DNA from: Closterium sp. NIES-65
Lineage: Eukaryota > Streptophyta > Zygnematophyceae > Desmidiales > Closteriaceae
NCBI GenBank assembly: GCA_948144175.1
Contig: CANXME010002420.1
Coordinates: 248,001-312,000 of the forward strand
Reading direction: 5' to 3'
Length of the DNA: 64,000 bases
The notes below the pieces were generated by a model. The model worked only from the letters and a program-made list of their open reading frames with translations, searched no databases and had not been told where the DNA came from. Positions 1 to 11,600 of this stretch are shown piece by piece; position 1 is the stretch's first letter, and each line of letters opens with the position of its first letter. The translations under genes were made by a program, and so were the position numbers.

Positions 1-1016
1 CATGTGCTCTGGTCGGTGTCTCCCAGGAGCAACATAGCGTGCAATAATGCTAAGAGGGCATGCAAGGTCAGGTCGTGTGCAGGTCATCAGGTACATGAGG
101 CAGCCAACAAGCTCTGGATACGGGCCACTCGACTCTACGGACTCATCCGAAGGCAGAGCTGAGAGTGAGTGGCGAGTAGACAGAGGAGTGGTCTGAGGCG
201 AGGAGTACGTGAAGCCGAAGCGCTGAAGGACCTGCTGCACCATGTGTGACTGAGTCAGGGTAATGGTGCGGCGTGCTCTGTCCCGAGTGATCTGCAAGCC
301 AAGGTAGCTGCGCAGTTCACCCAGGTCTGTGCACGTGTGTCTCTTCAGCAGCTCGGACTTCACGTAGGCGAGTCCAGCAGTGTCCGCTGTGGCAAAGACC
401 AAGTCGTCGACGTACACGAGGATGTAGAACGGCGGCAGAGAAGTGTCGGTGCGCAGAAACAGCGACGGGTCAGCAGTAGAAGGAGCAAACCCAAGAGCCG
501 CAAGCGTAGTCCTCAGTGTGTCGTGCCACTCACGCGGTGCCTGGCGGAGACCGTAGACTGGCCGTCGGAGGCTCCACTGGGTGCCAGGAGGGAAAGTCCC
601 AGTGAAGCCAGGTGGACGGCGCAGCCAGATCTCCTCGTGCAGGCTACCCTGCAGGAATGCAGTGCTGAAGTCGAGAGAGTGAAGCTCGTAGTCGCGCTGA
701 GCGGCTATGTGCAGCAGCACCCGAAGAGTGGTCATCTTCGGGGTGGGAGAGAAGGTCTGAAAGTAGTCAGCTCCCTGCCGCTGACTGAAGCCACGAGCAA
801 CGTACCGCGCCTTGAAGACAGGTGGAGAGCCCGTCGGCCGCTTCACCCTGAAGATCCACATGCCACTGACAATGTTCGCCCCACGAGGGGGAACTGCGTC
901 AACGTAGGTGCCTGTGGACTTCCAGGAAGCCATCTCTGCATCCATAGCTGCCTGCCACTGAGACGAGTAGGGACCCTCTACGGCCTCCGCGTAAGAGCGC
1001 GGAGTCGGGATGTCTA
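1..1016 (-). pseudogene. Copia A reverse transcriptase region (partial)
   Basis: The minus strand reads as a copia reverse transcriptase: a start-like MASWK segment near 990, FKARYVARGFSQ, the fingers/palm region, and the catalytic YVDD motif (LVYVDDLVF) near 400. It runs off the left edge before RNase H. No stop was seen where copy B has one (near 10404). Its plus-strand open frame (337-1017) is a shadow. Confidence 0.88.
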
Positions 1017-1929
1017 GTGCATCCGGGTCTCCCTCAGGAGCAAGAAGTACAGACGCGAGATGAGGCGAAGCAGCAGCCAGACACTGTAACTCCTCCTGCC
1101 TGTCCTCTAGGACGTCCGTGCCAAGAGCACACTCACCCCCGACGGACGGTGGACAGTCAGACGCAGACTCAGCAACAAGACTAGCAGCGTAGTCTAGACG
1201 ACAGCGAGCAGCAAAGTCGACGAGCTCAGCGACAAGAGCAGACGCAGCAGTGGACTCAAAAGAGGGGTCAGTGACGACAGTAGCAAGCAGACGCGTGACA
1301 GTAGGACTGGCAGCACGAAGAGAGTCCGACTCAGGGTCGGCAAGCGCAGGAAGAGAGGACTCAGGAGGAGAAGGCAAAGGGGCACGCAGAGGAGCAGTGG
1401 ACGGACGCAGAGACATTCGGTGCGTGCCAGGGACAGGAGGAGGACGCTGACGCGAACCGCGACCACTAGTGCGAGCAGCACGAACAGGCGACGCAGGTCG
1501 AGACGCAGGCTCACGACGCTCAGCAAGACCTCCAGTAGGACCAGTGTAAGGAGAGGGAGCAGGCAGTGGAGAGGAAGGCTCCAACAGTGACTGCGACTGG
1601 ACAGGCTGTGGACACTCTACCGGAGGAGAAAGACCAAGAACCTACTGCATGAGCGGAACGAAGTACGGCCGAGGCCGCGCGGCAGCTCCAGACTCAGCAG
1701 GGACAGCACCAGCACCCTCAGCGACAGCACCAGCGCCACCAGCACCTCCAGCAGCAGGACCTCCAGCAGCACCAGCAGCAGAACCACCGCTAGTTCAGAC
1801 AGCAGCTGTCTCAGCACCAACACCCTCAGCAGCTCCAGCTCCAGTAGGATCTGCAGGCCCAGCAGCTCCGGGACTGGCAGGACCAACACCCTCGACGGTC
1901 GAAGGAGCTCTAGCTCCAGCAGCACGCCT

Positions 1930-2802
1930 CTAGCGGCGAGCAAACCACTCGCGCAGCTCCTGTGGAGAGAGGGGCTCCCGGCAAGACGCAGCAGCAGGAG
2001 AAACCCCAGGCTCAGCAGCTCCAGACGCAGCACCCCCAGGCGCAGCAGCCCCAGACTCAGCACCCCCAGGCTCAGCAGCTCCCGACCCAGCACCCCCTAG
2101 CTCAGCAGCTCCAGGCACAGCACCTCCCGGCTCAGCACCTCCAGGCGTAGCACCTCCAGTCTCAGCACCCCCAGGCTCAGCACCCCCAGGCGCAGCACCC
2201 CCAGGCTCAGCACCCTCCGCAGTAGCACCCCCAGGCCCAGCACCCCCACGCTCTGCACCCCCAGTAGCAGCACCTCCAGGCTCGGCACCCCTGCGCACAG
2301 CACCTCCAGAGTCAGCACCCCCAGGCTCAGCACCCGCAGCAGCACCAGAGTCACAAGTAACCTCGACCGGGTCAACTACGTCTACCTGGGACACACCTGA
2401 GGGGGCAGGAACCTGAGGGGGGAGGGGGTCTACCGGGGTGGGAACCGGCACAAGGAAGTCCGGTGGAGGGGGGAGGGAAGGAGTGCGGTAGGGGAAGAGG
2501 CGGTAGAAGGGGACTGACTCGTCGAACGTGACGTCCTGGGAGGACAGAACACGACGAGAGGAGGGGTGGTAGAACTGCCACCCGGGAGCGTCTGTGGGGA
2601 AGCCAAGGAAGAGACAGGGAGCAGCACGAGGGGACAGCTTGTCCGCAGACAAGTCGCGGACAAACGCCCGAGATCCCCAGACACGGAACGCCGACACATC
2701 GCCAACCTTCCCCGTCCACATCAAGACTGGGGACATGCGGGCCGAGAGACCCGGGGGTGAAGGTTGATCTGATGCGCGGCGTACCGAACCGCAAATGGCC
2801 AC
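1930..2802 (-). pseudogene. Copia A pol: region after integrase and Ala/Gly/Pro-rich linker
   Basis: Encodes the conserved post-integrase block (FVRDLSADKL, APCLFLGFPTD) followed by a repetitive GGAEPGGA-type linker that leads to the RT. Copia polyproteins normally have this block downstream of the integrase core. It overlaps the integrase frame at 2721-2802 in another phase, so a frameshift separates them. The imperfect 15-bp linker repeats make this stretch prone to slippage; copy B has a shorter, slightly different arrangement. Confidence 0.75.
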
Positions 2803-3728
2803 AGAAAATGGGGGGCAGCCGCATGCACCATGGACATACGGGCGACGTCCATGACAATGCCGATGCGGCGCTCAGCAATCCCATAATGCTGTGGAGAGTC
2901 CGGAAGCGTGAAGGTCTGGCGGATGCCTCGTGCCCGACAATACGCTCGCAGAAGGCCGGAGGAGAACTCTCCGCCTCTGTCCGAGTGTAGACGGAGAACA
3001 GGAAAGTCCGAGCCGAAGCTCTTCCTGAGCTGGAGACGAGCTGCGCGGATCCAGTCGATCAACACCTCAGTGACCTCACCCTTGCTGCGCAAGGGGAAGA
3101 CTGAGGTGTAACGCGAGTAGTCGTCAACCACCAGCAGGAAGTAGCGCTCGTGACCCTGTCCACGGACGCGGGCTGGGCCCCACACGTCCATGTGAAGCGT
3201 CTGCATCGGGGCCTCCGTCGAAGGAAACGGGGAGGAGTGAGGGGTAGCCCGCAGGCGACCCTCGACACAGGGGACAGAGGGAGGGCCAGGCCCTGGAGGA
3301 AGGGGAGGGAGGGACCGGGGAAGGCCAGAGACAAGAAGGCGAGAGGCCATGCCCCGGAGACGAGGCAGGGAGGGGTGACCCATCCTGTGGTGCCACAGGA
3401 GGGTCTCGTGGGACAGGAGGCGACACCAGCAGGGGGCAGACTCAGGACCAGACTTGGACGCTGCAGCAAACACCTGACCCGACGCAGCTACCTGACCAGA
3501 CGCAGGAGGAGGAGACGGAACAGTGAGTGTGTACAGGCTCGACCCTGGACCACGTGTGAACGTGGTCAGGTGTCGACCCGTGTCCGCGTCCGTGCAGTGG
3601 GTGACCCGTCGGCGCGCAGGGGTGAACTGGTCAACCCCTGCATCCTGTAGGTCAGCACCCGCCACCAAGTTCGTAGAGAACGAGGGGAGGTAGAGACCGG
3701 ACAGGGCGCCAGACGGGACTGAGGGCAC
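2721..3728 (-). pseudogene. Copia A integrase (GAG-pre-integrase plus DDE core)
   Basis: 335 aa. Shows the pre-integrase zinc-binding motif (HRMGHPSLPRLRG), then the retroviral integrase core with all three acidic residues visible: LHMDVWGP (Asp), LRLHSDRGGEF (Asp) and IAERRIG (Glu). This core would insert the cDNA. The reading frame ends shortly after the core and the rest of pol is in another phase. Copy B lacks the segment with the catalytic Glu, so this copy shows the ancestral state. Confidence 0.88.
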
Positions 3729-4072
3729 GGCAGGACAGTGGAGTAGCGAGCCAGAACAGGACCCCCAGAGGGGTCTGCCAAGGAGACCGCCACGGGCCGA
3801 CTAAGTGGCGTGAGTGTGGTGCGGTCTCGAAAGAAGGAGCGAGACGCCCCGGAGTCAAGAGTGAAAGTGAGAGAGGGCGAAGTCGACACAGTACCTGAGA
3901 GAGCAGACTCACCAGCACCTGAGGACTCAGACTCACTGGCACCTAGAGCAACAGCCTCACCAGCACCTGGAGCAGCAGCCTCAACAGCACCTAGAGCCGC
4001 AGTACCAATGCCCGGGTCGGGCGGGAAACACCGGTAACAGTCACCCTCCTCACTAATAGTCACAGCATACAT
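3566..4072 (-). pseudogene. Copia A protease region
   Basis: Contains the aspartic protease motif TLDSGASRSFF with the catalytic Asp present (copy B has Glu). It begins with the same MYAVTISEEG segment that in copy B is continuous with gag, so the Met is not a real start. Frame is lost downstream relative to integrase, near 3715-3730, where the two copies differ by small indels. Confidence 0.8.
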
Positions 4073-5430
4073 GGCAGCAAGAATAACATCAAAGTCAAGA
4101 TCAAAGATAGCTACTCCCGCCCTTGACAGGTGGTCCCAGCGAGGGATCTCAGAGGCGTCAGGAAACTGGCGGCGCCAAGCGTCAGTCAGGCGCCCGAAGC
4201 AACGCTGGGTGGAGTGTGGACCACCACACTGCTCACCCGCACGGTCGCCAGTGCGCAGGACGTAAGTGCACGGACCAGCACCCCCACCCCGCTGACGCGC
4301 AGAGTACCACTCACGGAGCTGCTGTGGGGAGAGGGTCTCCTGACCACGCTGCTGCTGCTGGCGCTGACCACCACCGGAGCCACTCCTCTTTGACGCGCCA
4401 CGACCTCCGCCGCCTCCTCCGCTGCCGCCGCCACCACCTCCGCTGCCACCGCCACTCCCACCGTCGCCGCCGCCACCGCCGCCTCCGCCTCCACCCCCAC
4501 TACCACCGCCGCTGCCGCCCCCGCCTCCACTGCCTCCGGCGACACCTCCACTCTCGCCACCACTCCCGCTACCACCCTCACCTCCTCCGCTGCCTCTACC
4601 GCCGCCTCCACCGCCCCCGCCGCCTCCACCACCGCCCCTGCCCCCCTTGCTCTTGCCAGAGCGACATCTTCCGCTGGGGGCAGACGCCGCACCGACCGAC
4701 TCAAAGCCAACAAGGTCGGCCGTAGCAGCAGAGGCGACAGAGGGCAGGAGGGGGGAAGGGGAACACCCCTCAAAGATGGGGGTGCGTGGGTCACCACGAG
4801 AGGCCCCTACAGCGAGAATGCTCTTCTCGGCTGCTAGGAGGGACTTCTCGAGGATCTCGACAGTGAGAGTGGTGGGGCAGACTGCGAGTAGGTCGTCCCT
4901 GACTCCGCGAAGGGAGTCAGGGAGGCGGGTGACAATGTAGTAGAGAGTGAAGTACTGGGGGGGGGGGGGTTCTTGGCGCAGAACTCAGCAGAAAGTGCAG
5001 CGCGGAAGCGAGCGTCACTAGTGCGCAGGTGGGTAATGAGGTCGGCTACTGTGGCAAAAGCAGCAAGGTCGGGAAAGAGGTACGGTAGCATGAGGCGGCT
5101 CAGTGCAGCAGTTGCAGGGGTGGAGTAGCGTGCGATAACGGCGTCGTACAAGGTCTGAGCACTCTTGTACGACCCAAAGTGCGCACGCTCAGCAGGAGGG
5201 AGGTGGCGACGCACAGCAAGACGTGCAGCAGCATCGCGTGTGGCCCACTGTGAGCGAACAGTGGCATCCTCAGTAGCAGCAGGGGCGAGAGAGGCACCAG
5301 AAGTGAGATCAAAGAGAGAGTCCGTCAGCTCTGTCGCACTGTAGGAAAAGCAGTAGGTCGTCTACCCACACGTCAAAGTCGTTGGCTCTGCCCTCAGCGT
5401 CAAAGGCGAGGACACTGGGGGTAGCCATGA
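4073..5430 (-). pseudogene. Copia A gag
   Basis: The N-terminal part reads MATPSVLAFDAEGRA, then a copia gag helical domain (RRHLPPAERAHFGSYKSA). A run of 13 G (plus strand, about 4957-4969) changes frame. Beyond it the phase reads YFTLYYIVTRLPDSLRG, a glycine-rich tract, and a Cys-containing element (CTYVLRTG) before protease. A 4-base difference from copy B near 5317 adds another frame break. Gag would form the particle. Confidence 0.75.
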
Positions 5431-5489
5431 CAGCAGTAGAGAGAGGGCAGTGCGCAGAGTAAAGCTCAGTGCTCACCAGACAGGGCAGT

Positions 5490-6565
5490 GCAGGGGGGGC
5501 TCGGGCGGCTCGGGCTGCTCGGGCGGCTCGGGCGGCTCGGCGGCTTGACTGCTGGGCGGCTCGGGCGACTCGGCGGCTCGGGCAGCTCGGGCGGCACGGC
5601 TGCTGAGGCGGCTCGGCTGCTGGGGCGGCTCGGCTGCTGGGGCGGCTCGGCTGCTGGGGGCGGCTCGGCTGCTACGGCGGCTCGGCTGTTGGGGCGGCGG
5701 GGCCGGGAGGTGCAGCGGCGGGACCGGCAGGTGCAGCTGCGGGCCGGCAGGTGCAGCGGCGGGGCCGTCAGGTGCAGCGGCGTGCCGGCAGGTGCAGCGG
5801 CGGGGCCGTCAGGTGCAGCGGCGGGCCGGCAGGTGCAGCGGCGGGGCCGTCAGGTGCAGTGGGGGAGGGCGTCAGGTGCAGCGGCGGGCCGGCAGGTGCA
5901 GCGGCGGGGCCGTCAGGTGCAGCGGCGGGCCGGCAGGTGCAGCGGCGGGGCCGTCAGGTGCTGCGGCGGGCCAGCAGGTGCAGCGGCGGGGCCGTCAGGT
6001 GCAGCGGCGGGCCGGCAGGTGCAGCGGCGGAGCCGTCAGGTGCTGCGGCGGGCCGGCAGGTGCAGCGGCGGGGCCGTCAGGTGCAGCGGCGGGCCGGCAG
6101 GTGCAGCGGCGGGGCCGTCAGGTGTAGTGGGGGGGGGGGGGCCTGCAGGCGCAGCGGCGGGGCCGTCAGGTGCAGCGACGGGCCGGCACGTGCAGCGGCG
6201 GGCCAGCAGAGGGGACGGCGGGGCCGTCAGGTGCAGCTGCGGGGCCGGCAGAGGGGACGGCGGGGCCGTCAGAGGGAACGGCGGGGCCGTAAGGTGCAGC
6301 GGCGGGGCCGGCAGAGCAGGCGGCGGGGCCGCGTCGTAGCGAGCGGCGGGGCCGCGGGTGAGTAGGCGGCGGGGCCGCGTCTAAGCAGGCGGCGGGGCCG
6401 TGTCTGAGCGGGCGGCGGGGCCGCGTCTGAGTAGGCGGCGGGGCCGCGTTCAAAATGGGCGGCGGGGCCGCGGCTGAAATGGCGGCGGGGCCGCGTCAGA
6501 GAGGGCGGCGGGGCCGCGAGGGAAGGGCGACACGGAGGGTCGCTCGAGCGAGAGAAAAAAAAGTT
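5490..6565 (-). repeat. GC-rich tandem-repeat leader of copia A
   Basis: Between gag and the 5' LTR lies about 1.1 kb of degenerate repeats of roughly 20-24 bp (GGCGGCTCGGCTGCTGGGGC-like units, then GTGCAGCGGCGGGCCGGCAG-like units, then GGCGGGGCCGCGT units). The same three-zone order occurs in copy B, so the array belongs to the element. The long frames across it are repeat artefacts. Role unknown; it would be the 5' untranslated leader. Confidence 0.85.
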
Positions 6566-6632
6566 GGCGCGCCTCGGGGCGCGCTTCGGTGGGCCCTAGG
6601 CGAAGTTCCCACGGGGAACCCGCTCTATACCA

Positions 6633-6761
6633 TGTGAGAGTTGTAGAACAGGAATGAAATGACTAAGTGAAAGTTGGGTACAAATGCAAACCCTAGAGAG
6701 CTGTACCCCATATGTGCTACCCCACTATAGCCTACAACAGCTATATCATATATATCTGACA
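6633..6761 (-). repeat. 5' LTR of copia A
   Basis: 129 bp bounded by TG...CA on both strands. It clearly matches the two LTRs of copy B but is more diverged (for example TGTGAGAGTTGTAGAAC where B has TGTGAAACAAGTG). The flanking bases after 6761 are gaaag; the partner LTR is outside the window. Confidence 0.88.
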
Positions 6762-8623
6762 GAAAGGGGAGTACGAAGAACACACTTACAAATTGATGAT
6801 TGCACTAGGTAGGATGACATACAATACAAGGAACCCTAATGTGTTAATACCCTCGAAAATATACCTCACTAGCCTGACACGATTATAAGCATAGTTTGAC
6901 ACATATGCCCACTATTTTCTGGTACCGCCGATGGTGTAGCATGTTGATACGTGCGCAGAATAACTGTACAATAGTCGTGCGCTAGACTACGAGGTGTTGA
7001 CACGAACTTTAGGATTGATCGTAGCTTTGCCCTCTTCCTTAGCACTTGCACAATCACAGGAGAAACCGACAAGAGTTTCCACTAGTAAAGTTGGGATTAC
7101 AAAATGATAGCAATTACAAATGACAAGGATGATTACATCAGGCACCTAGCAACCCTGCAGCTAGCCCAGTCGACCGCCAGCACAGCATGGTCGACCGCTT
7201 GTCAGCGTTGTGTAGAGGAGCCGTGCCAATGCTACAGAAGCACGGGCTGCCAACATAGCAAGTCGACGGCGTGCCAACGCTGCAGGAGAGCGGCTCTCCA
7301 GCGTTGCACCCGTAGAAGACAGCAGTCCGCATGTACGTAGGTGCGCGAAGACGATAGGCCCGACTTGCACGTTGTGCTTCTGTCGACTGTGGTCTGTGCC
7401 TGACGAGCCACATCGACTTCGGGATACTAGCCCGAAGTCGCCTTCGTCACCGCGACCTCGACGACGCTCACGTGTTTTGGCAGAACTCTCCGAGCAGGTT
7501 ATCTGGTCAGCCAACCAGTGCTTTGGTCGACGCCTTCCTCGTCGACCACAGCTCCCGTCGAGGAACACCTTGATGGACAGACCCATTTGTCGACCAGGAC
7601 TGTCAGCTGCTCCCCTTGGTCGACGTCCCGTCCGTTGACCAGCTTGGCCCGGCTGCAGTCATCGAGCTCCCCTGGTCAACCGCTCCAGCCCCGCGAAAGT
7701 CCTGCACAGATCGACGACCACCTCGTCGACTTGCCCATCGATGGCAACACCGCAGCGTTCTCGTGCAGCTCAAAGAAGGCTGTTGAGCAGCTCCCTCACT
7801 GCGTACGGTCGGTTGCTTCTCCTGCATATCCAACCAGGACGTCGGCATCGCCCAAGCGAGGGCGAGGCCAACACTCCATTCCTGTTAACAATATGTTACC
7901 GGCTTATTGCCTTGACTTGTTTGTATGTGGGTGGGACCACCTGGTTGCTTGCCTAGGTGGTCGCCTCGATAAGATGTGAGTGCGTTGGTACATACGTCCC
8001 TTTCCTGTACATTGTACCTGCTCAGATACGCTGGAAACCTTGCTGGTCAACTCAACCCGACCGTGCCAGGCAACTGGAAAGTTCCCCAAAATGAGGGGTA
8101 CGTAGGATGCTCTTATGGGCAAAGAAGGCACTTCAGATATATTCTCATCCTACACGGAACTAACAATTTAACCAAGCTCCTGTTGTAGTGACAAATCGAT
8201 ATATATGAAAACAATAACTAAGGGTGAGTTTTGAGGTACGTAAGAGCACCGAATATGAGTAACAAAAAAAATATATGTGGAGCATGTAAAATCTCCTACT
8301 TCGTTGTTACAGTATAAATCATGCAAAATCTCTACTTCTTCAGTGGAAGCTGTTCCGATCCCGCGTCAAACTCCGTGGACGCAATGAGGCGACATCATAC
8401 CGAACCACTTGATTGCCCGTAACAATTTCTTTCTTCGGTACATGATGGCAATAGAGCAATTCAAAATCCACTCAAAACTTTGCCTCGCTCGACAAAAGCT
8501 TGGAAGTACTTAACCAAGTTATACCTCCTCTTCCTCCTAATCCTCCTCCTCTTCCTCCTCCTAATCCTCCTCCTCTTCTTCCTCCTAATCCTCCTCCTCT
8601 TCCTCCTAATCCTCCTCTTCCTC
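6762..8623. other. Unrecognised DNA between copia A and the DOMON gene end
   Basis: No recognised gene. 6762-7100 is AT-richer with nothing identified. 7160-7740 is unusual for many GTCGAC hexamers. Short frames (for example 7161-7586 minus, 141 aa) show no family motif. 8460-8623 is a TCC/TCT repeat that continues the microsatellite of the DOMON tail beyond its stop codon. Confidence 0.6.
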
Positions 8624-11600
8624 CTAATCCTCCTCTTCCTCTCCCTTCTTCTCCTCCTCATCATCATCCTCTTCGTCCTCTTCCTCACCTGCCTCCTCCT
8701 CATCATCCTCCTCTTCTTCCTCCTCGTCATCATCACTATTGTCATCATTCTCATCATCATTATCATCATCATCATCCTCATCATCATCATCATCATCATC
8801 ATCAACACTTCTGCTGCCAGCAGGTGCAGACTGACACGTGAAGTCTACATGTGAAACAAGTGAAACAGGAATGAAATGACTAAGGAAAGATTGGGTACAA
8901 ATACAACCCTAGAAACCCTGTAACCCATATGTGCTACCCCACTATAGCCTACAGCAACTATGTCATATAAATTTGACACACCCCCATAGGCAAAGTGGGG
9001 GAGAACAAGGGGTCACAAGACCAGTCAAGCAAACCAAAGCAGAGCAAGCTCAGGGTGGATCACAAAGTCACCACACAGTCCGAGCACAAGAGCAGGACCA
9101 GAGGCCAGTTCACATGCAGGAGTACCGACATATATATAAAACTAGACAAGCAAGAGCAGGTATATATATGTAACAGTACAAGTAAAGTCAAGAGGAGAGC
9201 AAGTGAGGCAAGACAGGCACAAGACCCAGCTAGGTGCAGAGGCGCTGATGGTCACAAGGCGCGAGTGCCTTGGTGAACACATCAGCAGTGTTGGCCTCAG
9301 AGGCCACGTACGCAAGCCGCAATCGTCCACGCTGCTGCAGCTCACGAGCAAGGAAGTAGCGAAGAGCAATGTGCTTCGTTCTGTGCTCCAGACGCTACTC
9401 CCGACACAAGGCCAGCATGGCCTTGTTGTCTACGTACAGCACTGGAGGAGAACGAGGCGGCTCTCCAAGGTCAGTCAGCAGGTAGGTGAGCCAGCAAAGC
9501 TCTTGTGCAGCCATGGCCCCAGCGTAGATCTCAGCCTCTCAACTGGAGCTGAGAACCGAAGACGAGCGAGTAGCCCGCCACGAGACAGAGCCGGAACCAA
9601 GACTGAAGGTGTAACCCTGTGACGACAGCTGCGTAGCCTGGTCGTCAGCCCAAGAAGCGTCCGCGTGCCCTGTAAGGACCACTGGACTACGCCCTCCAAG
9701 CACTAGCCCCATGCCCGACGTACTGCACAGGTAGCGCAACACCCTCTTCGCTGCAGCCATGTGCTCTGGTCGGTGTCTCCCAGGAGCAACATAGCGTGCA
9801 AGAATGCTCAGAGGGTATGCAAGGTCAGGTCGTGTGCAGGTCATCAGGTACATGAGGCAGCCAACAAGCTCTGGGTACGGGCCACTCGACTCTACGGACT
9901 CATCCGAAGGCAGAGCTGAGAGCGAGTGGCGAGTAGACAGAGGAGTGGCCTGAGGCGAGGAGTACGTGAAGCCGAAGCGCTGAAGAACCTGTTGCACCAT
10001 GTGTGACTGAGTCAAGGTAATGGTGCGGCGTGCTCTGTCCCGAGTGATCTGCAAGCCAAGGTAGCTGCGCAGTTCACCCAGGTCTGTGCACGTGTGTCTC
10101 TTCAGCAGCTCGGACTTCACGTAGGCGAGTCCAGCAGTGTCCGCTGTGGCAAAGACCAAGTCATCGACGTACACGAGGATGTAGAACGGCGGCAGAGAAG
10201 TGTCGGTGCGCAGAAACAGCGACGGGTCAGCAGTAGAAGGAGCAAACCCAAGAGCCGCAAGCGTAGTCCTCAGTGTGTCGTGCCACTCACGCGGTGCCTG
10301 GCGGAGACCGTAGACTGGCCGTCGGAGGCTCCACTGGGTGCCAGTAGGGAAAGTCCCAGTGAAGCCAGGTGGACGGCGCAGCCAGATCTCCTCGTGCAGG
10401 CTACCCTACAGGAACGCAGTGCTGAAGTCGAGAGAGTGAAGCTCGTAGTCGCGCTGAGCGGCTATGTGCAGCAGCACCCGAAGAGTGGTCATCTTCGGGG
10501 TGGGAGAGAAGGTCTGAAAGTAGTCAACTCCCTGCCGCTGACTGAAGCCACGAGCAACGTACCGCGCCTTGAAGACAGGTGGAGAGCCCGGCGGCCGCTT
10601 CACCCTGAAGATCCACATGCCACTGACGATGTTCGCCCAAGGAGGGGGAACTGCGTCAACGTAGGTGCCTGTGTACTTCCAGGAAGCCATCTATGCATCC
10701 ATAGCTGCCTGACACTGAGACGAGTAGGGACCCTCTACGGCCTCCGCGTAAGAGCACGGAGTCGGGATGTATAGTGCATCCGGGTCTCCCTCATGAGCAA
10801 GCAGTACAGACGCGAGATGAGGTGAAGCAGCAGCCAGACACTGTAACTCCTCCTGCCTGTCCTCTAGGACGTCCGTGCCAAGAGCACACTCACCCCCGAC
10901 GGACGGAGGACAGACAGACGCAGACTCAGCAACAAGACTAGCAGCGTAGTCTAGACGACAGCGAGCAGCAAAGTCGACGAGCTCAGCGACAAGAGCAGAC
11001 GCAGTAGTGGACTCAAAAAAGAGGTCAGTGACGACAGTAGCAAGCAGACGCGTGACAGTAGGATTGGCAGCACGAAGAGAGTCCGACTCAGGGTCGGCAA
11101 GCGCAGGAAGAGAGGACTCAGGAGGAGAAGGCAAAGGGGCACGCAGAGGAGTAGTGGATGGACGCAGAGACATTCGGTGCGTGCCAGGGACAGGAGGAGG
11201 ACGCTGACGCGAACCGCGACCACTAGTGCGAGCAGCACGAACAGGCAACGCAGGACGAGACGCAGGCTCACGACGCTCAGCAAGACCTCCAATAGGACCA
11301 GTGTAAGGAGAGGGAGCAGGCAGTGGAGAGGAAGGCTCCAACAGTGACTGCGACTGGACAGGCTGTGGACACTCTACCAGAGGAGAAAGACCAAGAACCT
11401 GCTGTAGGAGCGGAACGAAGTACGGCCGAGGCCGCGCGGCAGCTCCAGACTCAGCAGGACAGCACCAGCACCCTCAGCGACAGCACTAGCGCCACTAGTA
11501 CCCGCAGGCCCAGCACCTCCGGGACCGGCAGCACCAGCACCCTCGGCGGTCGAAGAAGCTCCAGCTCCAGCAGCACGCCTCCAGCGGCGAGCAAACCACT

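Larger units (their letters stand above)
1..6761 (-). mobile_element. Ty1/copia LTR retrotransposon, copy A (3' part outside window)
   Basis: Reading right to left it holds a 129-bp 5' LTR, a GC-rich leader, gag, protease, integrase and reverse transcriptase; the order integrase before RT defines copia. It is about 90% or more similar by eye to copy B at 8850-16079, which serves as the ruler. RNase H and the 3' LTR lie beyond base 1. The frame is broken in several places (frame changes near 2720-2800, 3570-3730 and at a G-run near 4957), so the copy is not intact. Unlike copy B it keeps the protease Asp, the full integrase core and the glutamine codon that is a stop in B. Confidence 0.93.

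Noticed and set aside
337-1017. 226-aa plus-strand frame, repeated at 10094-10774
   Set aside because: It is antisense to the copia reverse transcriptase; its conservation between copies only reflects the element.
4186-4797. 203-aa Val/Ala-rich minus frame, also at 13620-14231
   Set aside because: Alternate frame of the Gly-rich part of copia gag.
5488-6365. Long plus-strand frames of Gly/Ala/Arg repeats in the copia leaders
   Set aside because: GC-rich tandem repeats are open in several frames at once; no protein family or stable frame between the two copies.
8461-8854. Met-rich minus and Leu/Ile-rich plus frames, resembling membrane proteins
   Set aside because: Produced by the trinucleotide microsatellite. 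The supported frame is the Asp/Glu tail of the DOMON gene.
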